Below are positions 18,731 through 27,187 of a DNA stretch of 64,000 nucleotides, in pieces. Source of the stretch: Salegentibacter echinorum (GTDB lineage Bacteria > Bacteroidota > Bacteroidia > Flavobacteriales > Flavobacteriaceae); the NCBI RefSeq assembly GCF_900129445.1, contig NZ_FQVT01000003.1:310001-374000 (forward strand), in the 5' to 3' direction. The notes beneath the pieces were generated by a model. It was not told the DNA's origin. It did no database searches and saw nothing but the letters and a program-made list of their open reading frames with translations. The stretch's first letter is position 1; every line of letters begins with the position of its first letter. A program made the position numbers and the translations under genes.

Positions 18731-19492
18731 TTAAAATTTTTTTGGCATTTTTCGTAATGTTTTGGGAGCTCCAGAAACCGTAAATCTCATCGAATTCCAC
18801 GAGTTCCATGATTTTTTTATTCTGGCAACTTCAGCAATAGATAGCGGTATTTTATTGGGATAGCTATACATCACGGCAATATGCTGCATACTTGGCGCGA
18901 TAGAAAAAGTGTCACCACAAAGAAGTGCAGCCGTTTTTGAAAGTTTTGGCACCAATAATACAGAACAGGCGGGAAAATGTCCACCAATTTTTAGAATTCT
19001 CATACCATCCCATAATTGGTATGTTTCTCCCTGCCAATACCTAATCTTTTCACTTTTGTTAACTACCCATTTTTCATCCTTTTCGTGAAGATAAATAGGA
19101 CAGTTAAAAGCATCTGCCCAGGCTTGCATATTAGAATAATAGTGGGGATGAGATATTATTATGGCTTTTAAACCACCTTTTTGTTGTATAAAAGTTTGTG
19201 CGGCTTCATCGAGCATAGAGATGCAATCCCATAGAACATTACCCCGTTCCGATAAAATTAGCAAAGCTCTCTGTCCTATCGCGAAATTGGGATTGATTAT
19301 AAACTCATAAAGTTTATCTTTAATTTTCCTGATTTTAATACTGTGATGTCGCAGCAGGTTTTTGTCATCTGTCCATTCCTGTCCCGTTTGTGGAACATAC
19401 TGCCGGTCGTCCTCGCAAATAATACAGGTATTTCCTGTAAAATTTTCGGGATATTTAGTCCCGCAAGTGACGCAAATTCTTCCTGAATTCAT
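18731..19492 (-). CDS. MBL-fold metallo-hydrolase, C-terminus frameshifted
   Basis: Metallo-beta-lactamase-fold protein of 253 aa as it stands. The N-terminus carries a Cys4 zinc-ribbon-like element (ICVTCGTKYP ... CIICEDDR, residues 6-28). The MBL domain has ISHPHYYSN (about 112-120) in place of canonical HSHxDH, GGHFPACSVLL for the third metal motif and LLCGDTF for the metal-bridging Asp. The last 25 residues (after RIKK) are out of frame: adding one base in the run of seven T at 18812-18818 (A on the coding strand) gives MELVEFDEIYGFWSS and a natural end at 18705. So this is either a broken gene or an assembly error. Substrate unknown; no operon partner. Confidence 0.75.
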   Translation of the reverse strand: MNSGRICVTCGTKYPENFTGNTCIICEDDRQYVPQTGQEWTDDKNLLRHHSIKIRKIKDKLYEFIINPNFAIGQRALLILSERGNVLWDCISMLDEAAQTFIQQKGGLKAIIISHPHYYSNMQAWADAFNCPIYLHEKDEKWVVNKSEKIRYWQGETYQLWDGMRILKIGGHFPACSVLLVPKLSKTAALLCGDTFSIAPSMQHIAVMYSYPNKIPLSIAEVARIKKSWNSWNSMRFTVSGAPKTLRKMPKKF

Positions 19493-19623
19493 AACAAATC
19501 TTATTTTGAATTATACTTGTTGCCGGTTGGTGATTTTAAAAGTTTAAAATTAGCCGATTAATTTGAAAGATACAGTTCCTAAAGCTTAAGAAGGATATTT
19601 TCCTTTATTCGATATTTTAATTC

Positions 19624-22608
19624 TTAGAAAAGTCTTTCTTCTAATGCGCTTTTCCAAATAATAAAACCTTTCCGCTCATTGGAATAATCGTGAATAATTC
19701 TGCTGAAATTACTTCCTGTGTTTGCTAAAAATTTCTGTCTTCCGTCATTTCTTATTTCGCCTAAATCTTTATCGACCATATTGATATGTTGCTTTAAACG
19801 ATCAATAGATTTATCTAAATGCCAAATATAAGTTGCCTCTTCCGTATTTAAAGTTTCTAAAACGATATGATACGCCTTCTCGCCCGAAATAAGAAATACA
19901 AATGAAAAAGGCTGTAATACAAACCGAAGTTTTAAAATTTCCTTTTTATGCCTTGAAGCCAGGTACTTTATTTGACGGTAATGTTTAACATCTTTGGTTT
20001 TTAGGAGGTCGTTGATTAAATTTTCTTCAGAATTATAAAATGATATATTATTTGATCTCAATAGGCTTTTTAAATCTGTGAGGTTTCCATTCTTTAAATT
20101 TGAGGGTGGTTTTCTTAAAATATCTTTCTCCACGAAACGAAATCTTACGCTTTTAATAAGTTCCTGATCAATAAGCTCTATGTCTTTTGAATAAGCAGAT
20201 TGGGCAACCAAACTTTCATTTTCGTATTCAGCATAAATTTCAACTTCGATATACTTTTGTTTTAATACCCTGGAAAAGTAGGGTTTCAGAACATCAAATT
20301 CTGGCCGTAGCTCGTTATTTTCAATTTCAAATTCTATTGGTTCATCTTTATTTGAAATGTGATATTCAAAAGCAACCGCGCCATACCGGAAATCAAGATG
20401 AGCTATTTTTATCTTAACTTTTTTATCGATTGTTAATAGTTGAGAGGAAGCTATAGTTTGTAAGTTATCATCAAACAAAGTTGCCTGCTTATCGAAATTC
20501 CTGTAATGCTTATTTCTTTTAAGAAACAACCGATTCAAATAATCTATTTTATAATCTCGGTAATCATAAATCACAGGAGTAAGTTCAGAACGTTGCACCC
20601 TGCCTATATATTGAATCAATTTTCCTTTGAATGAGAAAGGATAGGCGAGGAAAAGACTTGAGGCATTTTGAAGATCACTTCCCTCCCCAAAAAACTGACC
20701 AGTAGTAATTAATATTTGATAATCACCTCTATTCAATATTTTCCATTTAGCTTTACGATTAGCCTCTGAATTTTCTCCACTCAGAGCTACCGTATCATAG
20801 GATTGTTTTAGGTATTGGTTTAAGGTGTCAATATGTTCTTTTCGCTCTGTGATGATAACCACCTTTTTGCCTAGTTTTAGTTCGGTTTCTACATCTTTTA
20901 AGATTAAACTATTTCTTGCTGAATCGTGTATAAGGATTTTAGATAAAGTTTCGAATGTATCTGTCTTCGAATTAAACGGAATATCAAGTGAAGTATTTCT
21001 TATCACAATTCTAGGGTGCTTGTATTCCTCTATATCATTAGGTTTAATCACTGCAATTTTTTCTCCCAGATATGCAAAGAGCAACTTTTCATCATTTCCT
21101 TTACGAAAGGGAGTGGCGGTAAGCCCATATTGATAATATGATGAAAATTTTGATATTGTATTTCGGTATGTTTTTGCCGGAATATGATGGCACTCATCAA
21201 CTATCAGCGTGCCAAAACGCTGGGTAAGTTCTTCTCCTTCTTCTTGTTTTTCAATATATTTCCCCAAACTTTGAATCATAGCAACATTAATCTTTTTTCC
21301 CAATTTGGTTTTTCCCTGTCCTATTTTTCCAATTTCATTTTTTGGAACACCAAAGAAAGTCTGAATGCGTTCTATCCATTGTTCCATTAATTGTCTTCGA
21401 TGAACAACTATAAGGGCCGGCTGCCTTTTTTCTGAAATAATTTTCAAACCTATAATGGTTTTTCCTGAACCTGGTGGTGCTGAAATAATTCCGAAGTCTT
21501 TCCTAGCTGCTGCTTTAATAGCCAATTCCTGGTGCGCCCGAAGCTTGACTTCGCAGTTAAGATTTACGAAAGTCTTTTTCTTCCTTTTATCATTAAAATT
21601 ATAATTCAACTTTTGATTTTTGCAAAACCGAATAAGCTTTCCAACGAATCCACGAGGTAAGATTATTTCCTTTTCGGTATCTTCTACACAATTGAAATAA
21701 GGCTTTGTTTTCCAGGTGTTTTTTCCCAACTTCTTTTTAAGAAAGAATTCTGAATTAGCAAAATTAAGTTCTTCTTTTAGAAAGTTAGTAAGCGTTGCAT
21801 TTATTCCAGATTTATTTAAATGCAAAATATTGCTCAGGTTTATTTCAAGTTTTGTCGAAGGGTTTTTGATATCTGAATTCTTTTCTGATTCAGAACCAAA
21901 TGAGTCGTATAATTGATTAAGTTGGTCAATAGAGGTTTTCTTAACTTCAGATAAGAATTTTTCCTGATCTTTATAAGTTTTTAATTCGGCATCGGACGGA
22001 TCAACAAAACAACTGTTTCCCTTCTCAACCGCTGGTTTGTAAAACGGTAACGCAATAAGGTTCCCAAGTCCTTTGCCGTTGTGATAGTCTTGATTTGGAA
22101 ACAATCTATCAAAACTGGAGTTTTTCTCAAAAATAGAAAACAGACCAGCCTTCTCCATTAATTTAATGATTACTTTTCTACTTTTATATGCCGGGTAGGC
22201 CTGTTCGAAAAATATCCATATGTGACCTCCGTTACCAGAACGGGATCTTTCTAAGTATGCAGAAATATCGTTTTCAGCACAAACCTCAATTAATTTCCGA
22301 CATTCTTCAGCCCAGTTTTGTTTATCAAAATCGGCAGCAATAAACCAGGAAGTATTGTCTTTCAGTAAGGGATAGATACCTATTAATTGTTTGCCAAGAA
22401 GATGTTTTTCAATTTGATAAGTACTTAGATTTTGATAGGTTTTATCTTTATAATCTTTAAATGATCCTCCTTTTATTTTATGAAGTCGATACATATAAGG
22501 GTCATAACTATAAGCAGGCATATACCCACTCCTCTTATTTTTTTGCCAATGTATGGCGAACACATCTGTACGTGCTTTAAAAAATGAACTTAATAAACCT
22601 ACATTCAT
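19624..22608 (-). CDS. TOTE-type primase fused to DEAD/DEAH helicase
   Basis: A 994-aa two-enzyme fusion. Residues about 20-210 form an archaeo-eukaryotic-type primase domain: FIAADFDKQNW supplies the catalytic acidic pair, SGNGGHIWIFF the histidine motif, and FDRLFPNQD...GLGNLIALPF the third conserved block. This corresponds to the primase described in TOTE conflict systems. A superfamily 2 helicase follows (about 355-720): Walker A SAPPGSGKTI, DECHH box, TATPFRKG and the motif VI-like IGRVQRSE. About 270 C-terminal residues have no recognised fold. Such proteins are proposed to act in conflict with mobile DNA; no other TOTE component is adjacent. It lies just outside the island junction at 23.03 kb, with no operon partner. 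Confidence 0.82.
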   Translation of the reverse strand: MNVGLLSSFFKARTDVFAIHWQKNKRSGYMPAYSYDPYMYRLHKIKGGSFKDYKDKTYQNLSTYQIEKHLLGKQLIGIYPLLKDNTSWFIAADFDKQNWAEECRKLIEVCAENDISAYLERSRSGNGGHIWIFFEQAYPAYKSRKVIIKLMEKAGLFSIFEKNSSFDRLFPNQDYHNGKGLGNLIALPFYKPAVEKGNSCFVDPSDAELKTYKDQEKFLSEVKKTSIDQLNQLYDSFGSESEKNSDIKNPSTKLEINLSNILHLNKSGINATLTNFLKEELNFANSEFFLKKKLGKNTWKTKPYFNCVEDTEKEIILPRGFVGKLIRFCKNQKLNYNFNDKRKKKTFVNLNCEVKLRAHQELAIKAAARKDFGIISAPPGSGKTIIGLKIISEKRQPALIVVHRRQLMEQWIERIQTFFGVPKNEIGKIGQGKTKLGKKINVAMIQSLGKYIEKQEEGEELTQRFGTLIVDECHHIPAKTYRNTISKFSSYYQYGLTATPFRKGNDEKLLFAYLGEKIAVIKPNDIEEYKHPRIVIRNTSLDIPFNSKTDTFETLSKILIHDSARNSLILKDVETELKLGKKVVIITERKEHIDTLNQYLKQSYDTVALSGENSEANRKAKWKILNRGDYQILITTGQFFGEGSDLQNASSLFLAYPFSFKGKLIQYIGRVQRSELTPVIYDYRDYKIDYLNRLFLKRNKHYRNFDKQATLFDDNLQTIASSQLLTIDKKVKIKIAHLDFRYGAVAFEYHISNKDEPIEFEIENNELRPEFDVLKPYFSRVLKQKYIEVEIYAEYENESLVAQSAYSKDIELIDQELIKSVRFRFVEKDILRKPPSNLKNGNLTDLKSLLRSNNISFYNSEENLINDLLKTKDVKHYRQIKYLASRHKKEILKLRFVLQPFSFVFLISGEKAYHIVLETLNTEEATYIWHLDKSIDRLKQHINMVDKDLGEIRNDGRQKFLANTGSNFSRIIHDYSNERKGFIIWKSALEERLF

Positions 22609-23032
22609 CGAGTAACTTTTCTAAATATTAAAATCAATAAGATTTCAAACAATTATATTTTTCTATTAAATTTCTTCACCAGGGTATTTCTAAAGCTAAC
22701 GCTGTAAAACTTGAGTTAATATATGCATTTTAAAATATTATGAACTGATATTTATTTTAAAAGTTTATAGCTCAATATTTGTTTAGAGGAGATAGGCTTT
22801 CGATTTTACACTCAGATAATTATTGGCAATTGTGGATTAGAAGGCTTTAAGTGTTTTGCTAGGGGGCCATTATCAGTTTTGTTTTTGTGAATTCAGGATT
22901 ATTTAAAAAAAGCTCACAATTAACTCACCTTAAATTTGTAGTGTTTTGTTAGATTTTGAGAAACAAAAAAGGGTAATTATATAAAAATCATACAATTACC
23001 CTTATTTTGTGCTAGTTTGATAAGTTAAATAG
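22609..23032. other. AT-rich region downstream of the tRNA remnant
   Basis: Contains the upstream region of the primase-helicase gene and, at its right end, the terminator for the minus-strand tRNA. No ORF or other RNA recognised. Confidence 0.5.
22963..23003 (-). terminator. Rho-independent terminator of the tRNA-Pro gene
   Basis: Inverted repeat gggtaatt (22971-22978) / aattaccc (22994-23001) followed, in the minus-strand direction, by a run of T (22965-22970 read as aaaaaa on the plus strand). It lies about 30 bp past the tRNA 3' end, as expected for the native tRNA transcription unit. Confidence 0.75.
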
Positions 23033-23076
23033 TCGGGATGACAGGATTTGAACCTGCGACCCCACGCCCCCCAGGC
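23033..23076 (-). tRNA. tRNA-Pro 3' fragment = attachment site (att) remnant
   Basis: Reading the minus strand: anticodon loop (T then a G run), the 3' half of the anticodon stem gcgtg, variable loop gggtc, T-arm gcaggttcaaatcctgt, acceptor strand catcccg and discriminator A at 23033. Acceptor CATCCCG with A73 implies a 5' strand CGGGATG, which is tRNA-Pro. The anticodon is best aligned as GGG, with TGG possible. Everything 5' of the anticodon arm is missing: at the anticodon stem the sequence departs from a pairing strand. This is the classic leftover made when an element integrates into a tRNA 3' end; an intact copy is expected at the other island end. Not a functional tRNA. Confidence 0.85.
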
Positions 23077-23298
23077 TCATATTTTACAATTCTTTTAGTT
23101 AGATTTATTTTCCTTTGTATTGATTATAAACATATTATGATTTTAATAGTGTATCTAAATTCTTTTGTTTTATCTTTATATGGTAATTTGTTGTACGTAT
23201 GTTGTACGGATTTTAGAACATTGGTTATTGGGCTTTACTGCAATAGTATCATAAACGTAAGCATTTGTTGTACAAGTCTATAATAATAAAATTAAAAG

Positions 23299-24507
23299 AT
23301 GGCGGTCGTAAAAATAGTATTGCATAAGGTTAGACGGGCTGATGGTACTTTTCCTGTCAGTTTAAGGGTAACTAAAAACAGGAAATCTAAATATTTCAAA
23401 ACTATATTTAATGCATTTCCTGAAGAATGGGACGCCAGTGCGGAATTATTCAACAAAAGACATAAAAACCATCTTCAGGACAATAGGCTACTTTTAAAGT
23501 TTAAAGAACGCGCGTTTAAGATTTATTCCGAGCTACAGCTTGAAAATGAATGTTTTCGACTTTCTGAATTTGAAAATGCTTTTCGAGTAACCTCCAATCC
23601 TGAATCCAAGAAATTTTTTCATTTCTGGAAGGATTTAATTCAAGAATTTAACTCAGCCGGCAGAACCGGTAATGCAAGAATCCATAATGAAGCTTTTCTA
23701 GCTTTGAAAAAATTCAATTTATCGACTCGACTGGAGTTCCAAGACATTACGGTTGCCTACTTGTCAAAATTTGAAACGCATTTGCGTTCGCAAGGAGGAA
23801 ATGATGGTGGTATCAGTTTGCGAATGCGAACAATTAGGGCTGTTTTTAATAGAGCCATTGCCCAGGATATAATTTCAGCAGACATTTATCCTTTTAAAAA
23901 TTATAAAATTTCTAAGCTTAAAAGTAAGCCTGCGAAAAGAGCTCTTGATTTTACCGAGATAATGAAAATTGTAAAGATGGATATATCAAAGCATCCACAT
24001 CTTTTACATAGTCATAAATATTTTGTTTTCAGCTTTTATACCCGTGGAATGAATTTCGCTGATCAAATTAATTTAAAATGGTCTCAAATTAATGGGGACA
24101 AAATATTTTACACCCGCTCCAAATCAAAAGGAAATTTTAATATTACTATTCTGCCACCGGTTAGGGACATTTTAAATTATTTTAAGGCAAGATCTATTGG
24201 CACAAAATATGTTTTTCCTTTACTCTTGCAAGATAATATGACCCCGCTCCAAATTGAAAACCGTAAGCATAAGACGCTAAGTAAGTATAATAAGGATTTA
24301 AAAGAGATCGCTTCTATCTGTAATATTGATAAAATTTTAACCAGCTATGTAGCTCGACATAGTTTTGCGAATAGCTTGAAGCAAATGGGCGTTGCCACAG
24401 ATGTTATAAGCGAGTCACTGGGACATCAAAACCTAACTATTACCCAGTCTTACTTGAAAGAATTGGATAGCTCAGTTTTGGATGCAGCAAGTGAATTGCT
24501 ACTTTAA
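23299..24507 (+). CDS. Tyrosine recombinase / integrase of the island
   Basis: Site-specific recombinase of 402 aa, Bacteroidota integrase type. N-terminal arm-binding domain about 1-85 (VPFSLRV-like SLRVTKNRKSKYF), SAM-like core-binding domain about 95-200, catalytic domain about 210-400. Catalytic residues visible: Arg in FYTRGMNFADQINLKW (about 252), HxxR-type box VARHSFANSL (Arg and His; about 353-362), His in SLGHQN (about 378) and the nucleophile Tyr in ITQSYLKE (about 388). It begins 220 bp from the tRNA-Pro fragment and reads away from it, the usual position for an integrase next to its att site. It looks intact. Confidence 0.93.
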   Translation: MAVVKIVLHKVRRADGTFPVSLRVTKNRKSKYFKTIFNAFPEEWDASAELFNKRHKNHLQDNRLLLKFKERAFKIYSELQLENECFRLSEFENAFRVTSNPESKKFFHFWKDLIQEFNSAGRTGNARIHNEAFLALKKFNLSTRLEFQDITVAYLSKFETHLRSQGGNDGGISLRMRTIRAVFNRAIAQDIISADIYPFKNYKISKLKSKPAKRALDFTEIMKIVKMDISKHPHLLHSHKYFVFSFYTRGMNFADQINLKWSQINGDKIFYTRSKSKGNFNITILPPVRDILNYFKARSIGTKYVFPLLLQDNMTPLQIENRKHKTLSKYNKDLKEIASICNIDKILTSYVARHSFANSLKQMGVATDVISESLGHQNLTITQSYLKELDSSVLDAASELLL

Positions 24508-25055
24508 TTCCCGAGTTAAACTATAATTTTTCACAAAGTATTCGATATATTTAACTTGAGTACCTAGGAAATAAGATAGATTCATCAATAAATAAGCAGT
24601 TCCGTCCAGGGTTCTATCCTCTTCAATTTTAAAGCTACCCCGTATATTCTTATGGTATAAGGATAGTTTGCCCTTATTGTAAATTGATGTAAGGATTTTA
24701 AAGTGCCTTTGCTCCTGATTTTATTTCTATGGGAATCACTTTGTCTTTATAAGGATATACCAAATCAACTTCAGATGATGCTTGGTTTTTTTCTCCCTTA
24801 CCCAGAAATTTAGTTTCGAGTTTGTTATGGTATTCAATGAAATTAACTCCTGAGTATATAAATGTCGAATTATAGTTCATTTAAAAGAGATCTTCCATTC
24901 CCAACATTTTCACCTGAATTCCAAGAGCGTAATTTATTAATTCTGTATCTAAAAACTGAGGCCTAAGTGACTCTTTTAAATGGGTATAATTTTGTAATAA
25001 AATAAGGGTAAATAGTAAATTTCACTTTTTTCATCTAGAGCATTCTCTTTGTGTC
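24508..25055 (-). pseudogene. Decayed DUF4143 AAA-type ATPase gene (C-terminal part)
   Basis: Pieces of one DUF4143 protein can be read on the minus strand in switching frames: THLKESLRPQFLDTELINYA then LGIQVKMLGMEDLF and a stop (near 24882); FLGKGEKNQASSEVDLVYPY and IPIEIKSGAK in the 24880-24698 frame; KGTLKSLHQFTIRANYPYTI after a one-base shift near 24705; and TAYLLMNLSYFLGTQVKYIE after another shift. The order matches the C-terminal domain of DUF4143 ATPases (FLDTGLLNY ... EVDFV ... IPIEVKSG ... LRSLH). The N-terminal ATPase part is absent. No intact gene is possible here. Confidence 0.75.
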
Positions 25056-25765
25056 TTACCGGAAAACTGAAAATATTTTTAGATCAGAATAAATAGGTTG
25101 ATTTGTATTCATTTACTTCTTTCAGCGCCTTCATATTAGCTTTTGAAGTTATTCCTATCTCAATGGTTTACAATTTAAGAGAAGTTATAAATAGGGTACC
25201 TTTATAACTCCGGTTAATTTTAAACCTTGTTTGTTAAGCATCAAAGGGTGAGGTGATGTACTAAGGCTTTAATGAAATGCTGAATTTGTGATACGCATTT
25301 TAAGTTAATACGCACCGGACTTGAGGAAAAAAGCTTTACGGATTTTTTCGATTTGTAAGGTGAATTTTAAGCTTTTTCCCTCGTGTCCAAGAATTTTTGT
25401 AATGAACCTCTTTTCTTGAAACGAAGCTTTTGCGTAGAGAAAGGAAATGTGGTGAATGGCTCCTTAAAGCTTATAATGTTTATTCTATTTATTTTCCCTT
25501 AAATTATAGTTTCACCTCTATACTTATTGTTAATCATATTTTATACAAGCATCTGATGTCCAGTAGATCTCATTAAAAACTTTACAGAACTCTATTGACT
25601 ACATATTTTAAGTTTGTCTAATCGACATAAAGTGATTTATAGTAGTTTGATCTTGAAAAGTAACTGTAGCTTAGATTAATATTAATTACAGAAAGCTTAT
25701 CAAAAGTTATAAGATTATATTCTTGATAATCTTGAAATATATTTAAAAAGCGGATAATTATCTTT

Positions 25766-25861
25766 ACTCGATAATCTAGATTTAATGATCCCAGGTTTGT
25801 CTCGAAATCCAAACTTTGTTTTCATTTAATGCCTCGTGGGCTTGCCGCGAAGTAATTTACT
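25766..25861. repeat. Two-palindrome dispersed repeat, copy C
   Basis: actcgataatctagat at 25766 and, 66 bp later, cctcgtgggcttgccgcgaag followed by taattta. Same structure as copies A (9889) and B (10419) in the backbone, but located inside the presumed island. Confidence 0.6.
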
Positions 25862-25961
25862 TGTTAAATGCGGACAACAGGACAGATTTTTTTAGGTGAT
25901 TTTCTGGAGATATTTGTGCTTTTATAACCAGTTTAAAATTAAAATATAATGGAGTAAAAGT

Positions 25962-26014
25962 TTACAAATAATAAATAAAAATTTTAAATTTGCCTATATA
26001 TTTATTATTTGTAA
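25962..26014. promoter_or_regulatory. 16-bp perfect inverted repeat before the phosphonate operon
   Basis: ttacaaataataaata (25962-25977) and tatttattatttgtaa (25999-26014) are exact reverse complements separated by 21 bp, ending 13 bp before the start codon at 26028. It may be an operator for the XRE-cupin regulator encoded nearby. A partly similar tttattatttcgta is present upstream of the DUF5690 gene (about 29972-29985). Confidence 0.5.
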
Positions 26015-26027
26015 TAAAATTTGATAA

Positions 26028-27182
26028 ATGGTAAAACAATATGATTTAATAGTGGTTGGAGGCGGGATTCTAGGTACATTCCACGCCTATCATGCGCTTC
26101 AAAATGGACTTAGTGTAGCACTTTTAGAACGAAGTAGTATACCTCAAGGAGCAACAGTACGTAATTTTGGACAGGTAGTACCCTCCGGGATGGATGCTAA
26201 ATGGCAGGTTTATGGAAGACGTAGTTTAGAAATCTACAAGGATATTCAGACTAAAAACGATATTTCGGTACGTCAGCAAGGCACAGTATACTTAGCGTCT
26301 AATCAAGAGGAACTCCAACTATTAGAGGAACTCCATCAAATTAATAAAGATAATAACTATAGTTCTCAAATGCTGTCTAAGCAAATGTGTTTAGATAAAT
26401 ATCCAGGACTTCAAGCCGAATATGTAAAAGCAGGTTTGTTTTTTCCAGAAGAGGTAAACGTTGAGCCTCATTCTCTTATTCAGAAATTACATCAATATAT
26501 GCATAGCCAGGTTAATTTGGATATTTTTTATAACTGTAATGTGTTACATTGTGAATCGGATAGGGGGGGAGTTATAGTGAATACAGCGAATGAAGGTGAA
26601 TTTTGGGCGACAAAGACTATAATCTGTAATGGAAATGATTTTAAAACATTGTTTCCAAAATTGTTTGAAACGAGTGATTTGGAAGTTTGTAAATTACAAA
26701 TGATGCAAACAGTTCCGCAAAATAACTTTAAGATACCGGGGTCATTGCTAACGGGTTGGACAATTAGGCGTTATGAAAGTTTTAGGGAATGTCCTTCATA
26801 TGCTGTAATAAAAGCCAAAGAAAATCTCGATTCTTTTCAAAATAAATGGGGGATCCATATCCTTTTTAAACAGGCAATAGATGGGTCGGTTATTATTGGT
26901 GACTCTCACCAATATGCTAGTGTAAAGGAAATAGATACTCTAGGATTTGATCTTAATATGGAGCTAGATGATTTTATGATTAACGAAGCACGAAAGATTT
27001 TTAATCTGCCTGATTATACGATAGCAAATAGATGGTATGGTGTGTATTCCCAATGTAAAGAAAAGGATATTTTTAATGAAAGTATTGGAAAAAACATCCA
27101 TATAGTAACGGGAATTGGAGGTAAAGGGATGACAGGCAGCGCAGGCTTCGCCGAGAAAAATATTGAAATACTATTTAAATAG
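26028..27182 (+). CDS. FAD-dependent oxidoreductase, phosphonate-associated (TIGR03364 type)
   Basis: Soluble flavoprotein of the glycine-oxidase/D-amino-acid-oxidase superfamily, 384 aa. The N-terminal dinucleotide-binding motif is DLIVVGGGILGTFHAYHAL (about residues 6-24), followed by ALLERSSIPQGATVRNFGQV; the C-terminal FAD contact is TGIGGKGMTGSAG (about 360-372). Proteins of this clade are found next to phosphonatase-like HAD hydrolases and are thought to oxidise aminoethylphosphonate or its N-alkyl forms to phosphonoacetaldehyde. The next gene, 5 bp downstream, is exactly such a hydrolase, which strongly supports the assignment. The precise substrate is inferred, not visible. Confidence 0.82.
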   Translation: MVKQYDLIVVGGGILGTFHAYHALQNGLSVALLERSSIPQGATVRNFGQVVPSGMDAKWQVYGRRSLEIYKDIQTKNDISVRQQGTVYLASNQEELQLLEELHQINKDNNYSSQMLSKQMCLDKYPGLQAEYVKAGLFFPEEVNVEPHSLIQKLHQYMHSQVNLDIFYNCNVLHCESDRGGVIVNTANEGEFWATKTIICNGNDFKTLFPKLFETSDLEVCKLQMMQTVPQNNFKIPGSLLTGWTIRRYESFRECPSYAVIKAKENLDSFQNKWGIHILFKQAIDGSVIIGDSHQYASVKEIDTLGFDLNMELDDFMINEARKIFNLPDYTIANRWYGVYSQCKEKDIFNESIGKNIHIVTGIGGKGMTGSAGFAEKNIEILFK

Positions 27183-27187
27183 GAATT

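Larger units (their letters stand above)
25056..26027. other. Non-coding, degenerate stretch inside the island
   Basis: Nearly 1 kb with no credible gene. Short open runs exist on the minus strand near 25075-25160 but I cannot match them to a family. The right part holds copy C of the two-palindrome repeat and a long inverted repeat before the next gene. A 64-codon frame at 25618-25812 has no supporting evidence. Confidence 0.5.

Noticed and set aside
23038-23283. An 81-aa plus-strand ORF beginning MTGFEPATPRPPG
   Set aside because: This is the well-known false protein produced by reading the antisense of a tRNA T-arm. It overlaps the tRNA-Pro fragment and continues into the non-coding island edge.
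25618-25812. 64-aa minus-strand ORF in the island gap
   Set aside because: AT-rich, Tyr/Asn/Ile-rich translation without a family and overlaps the repeat.
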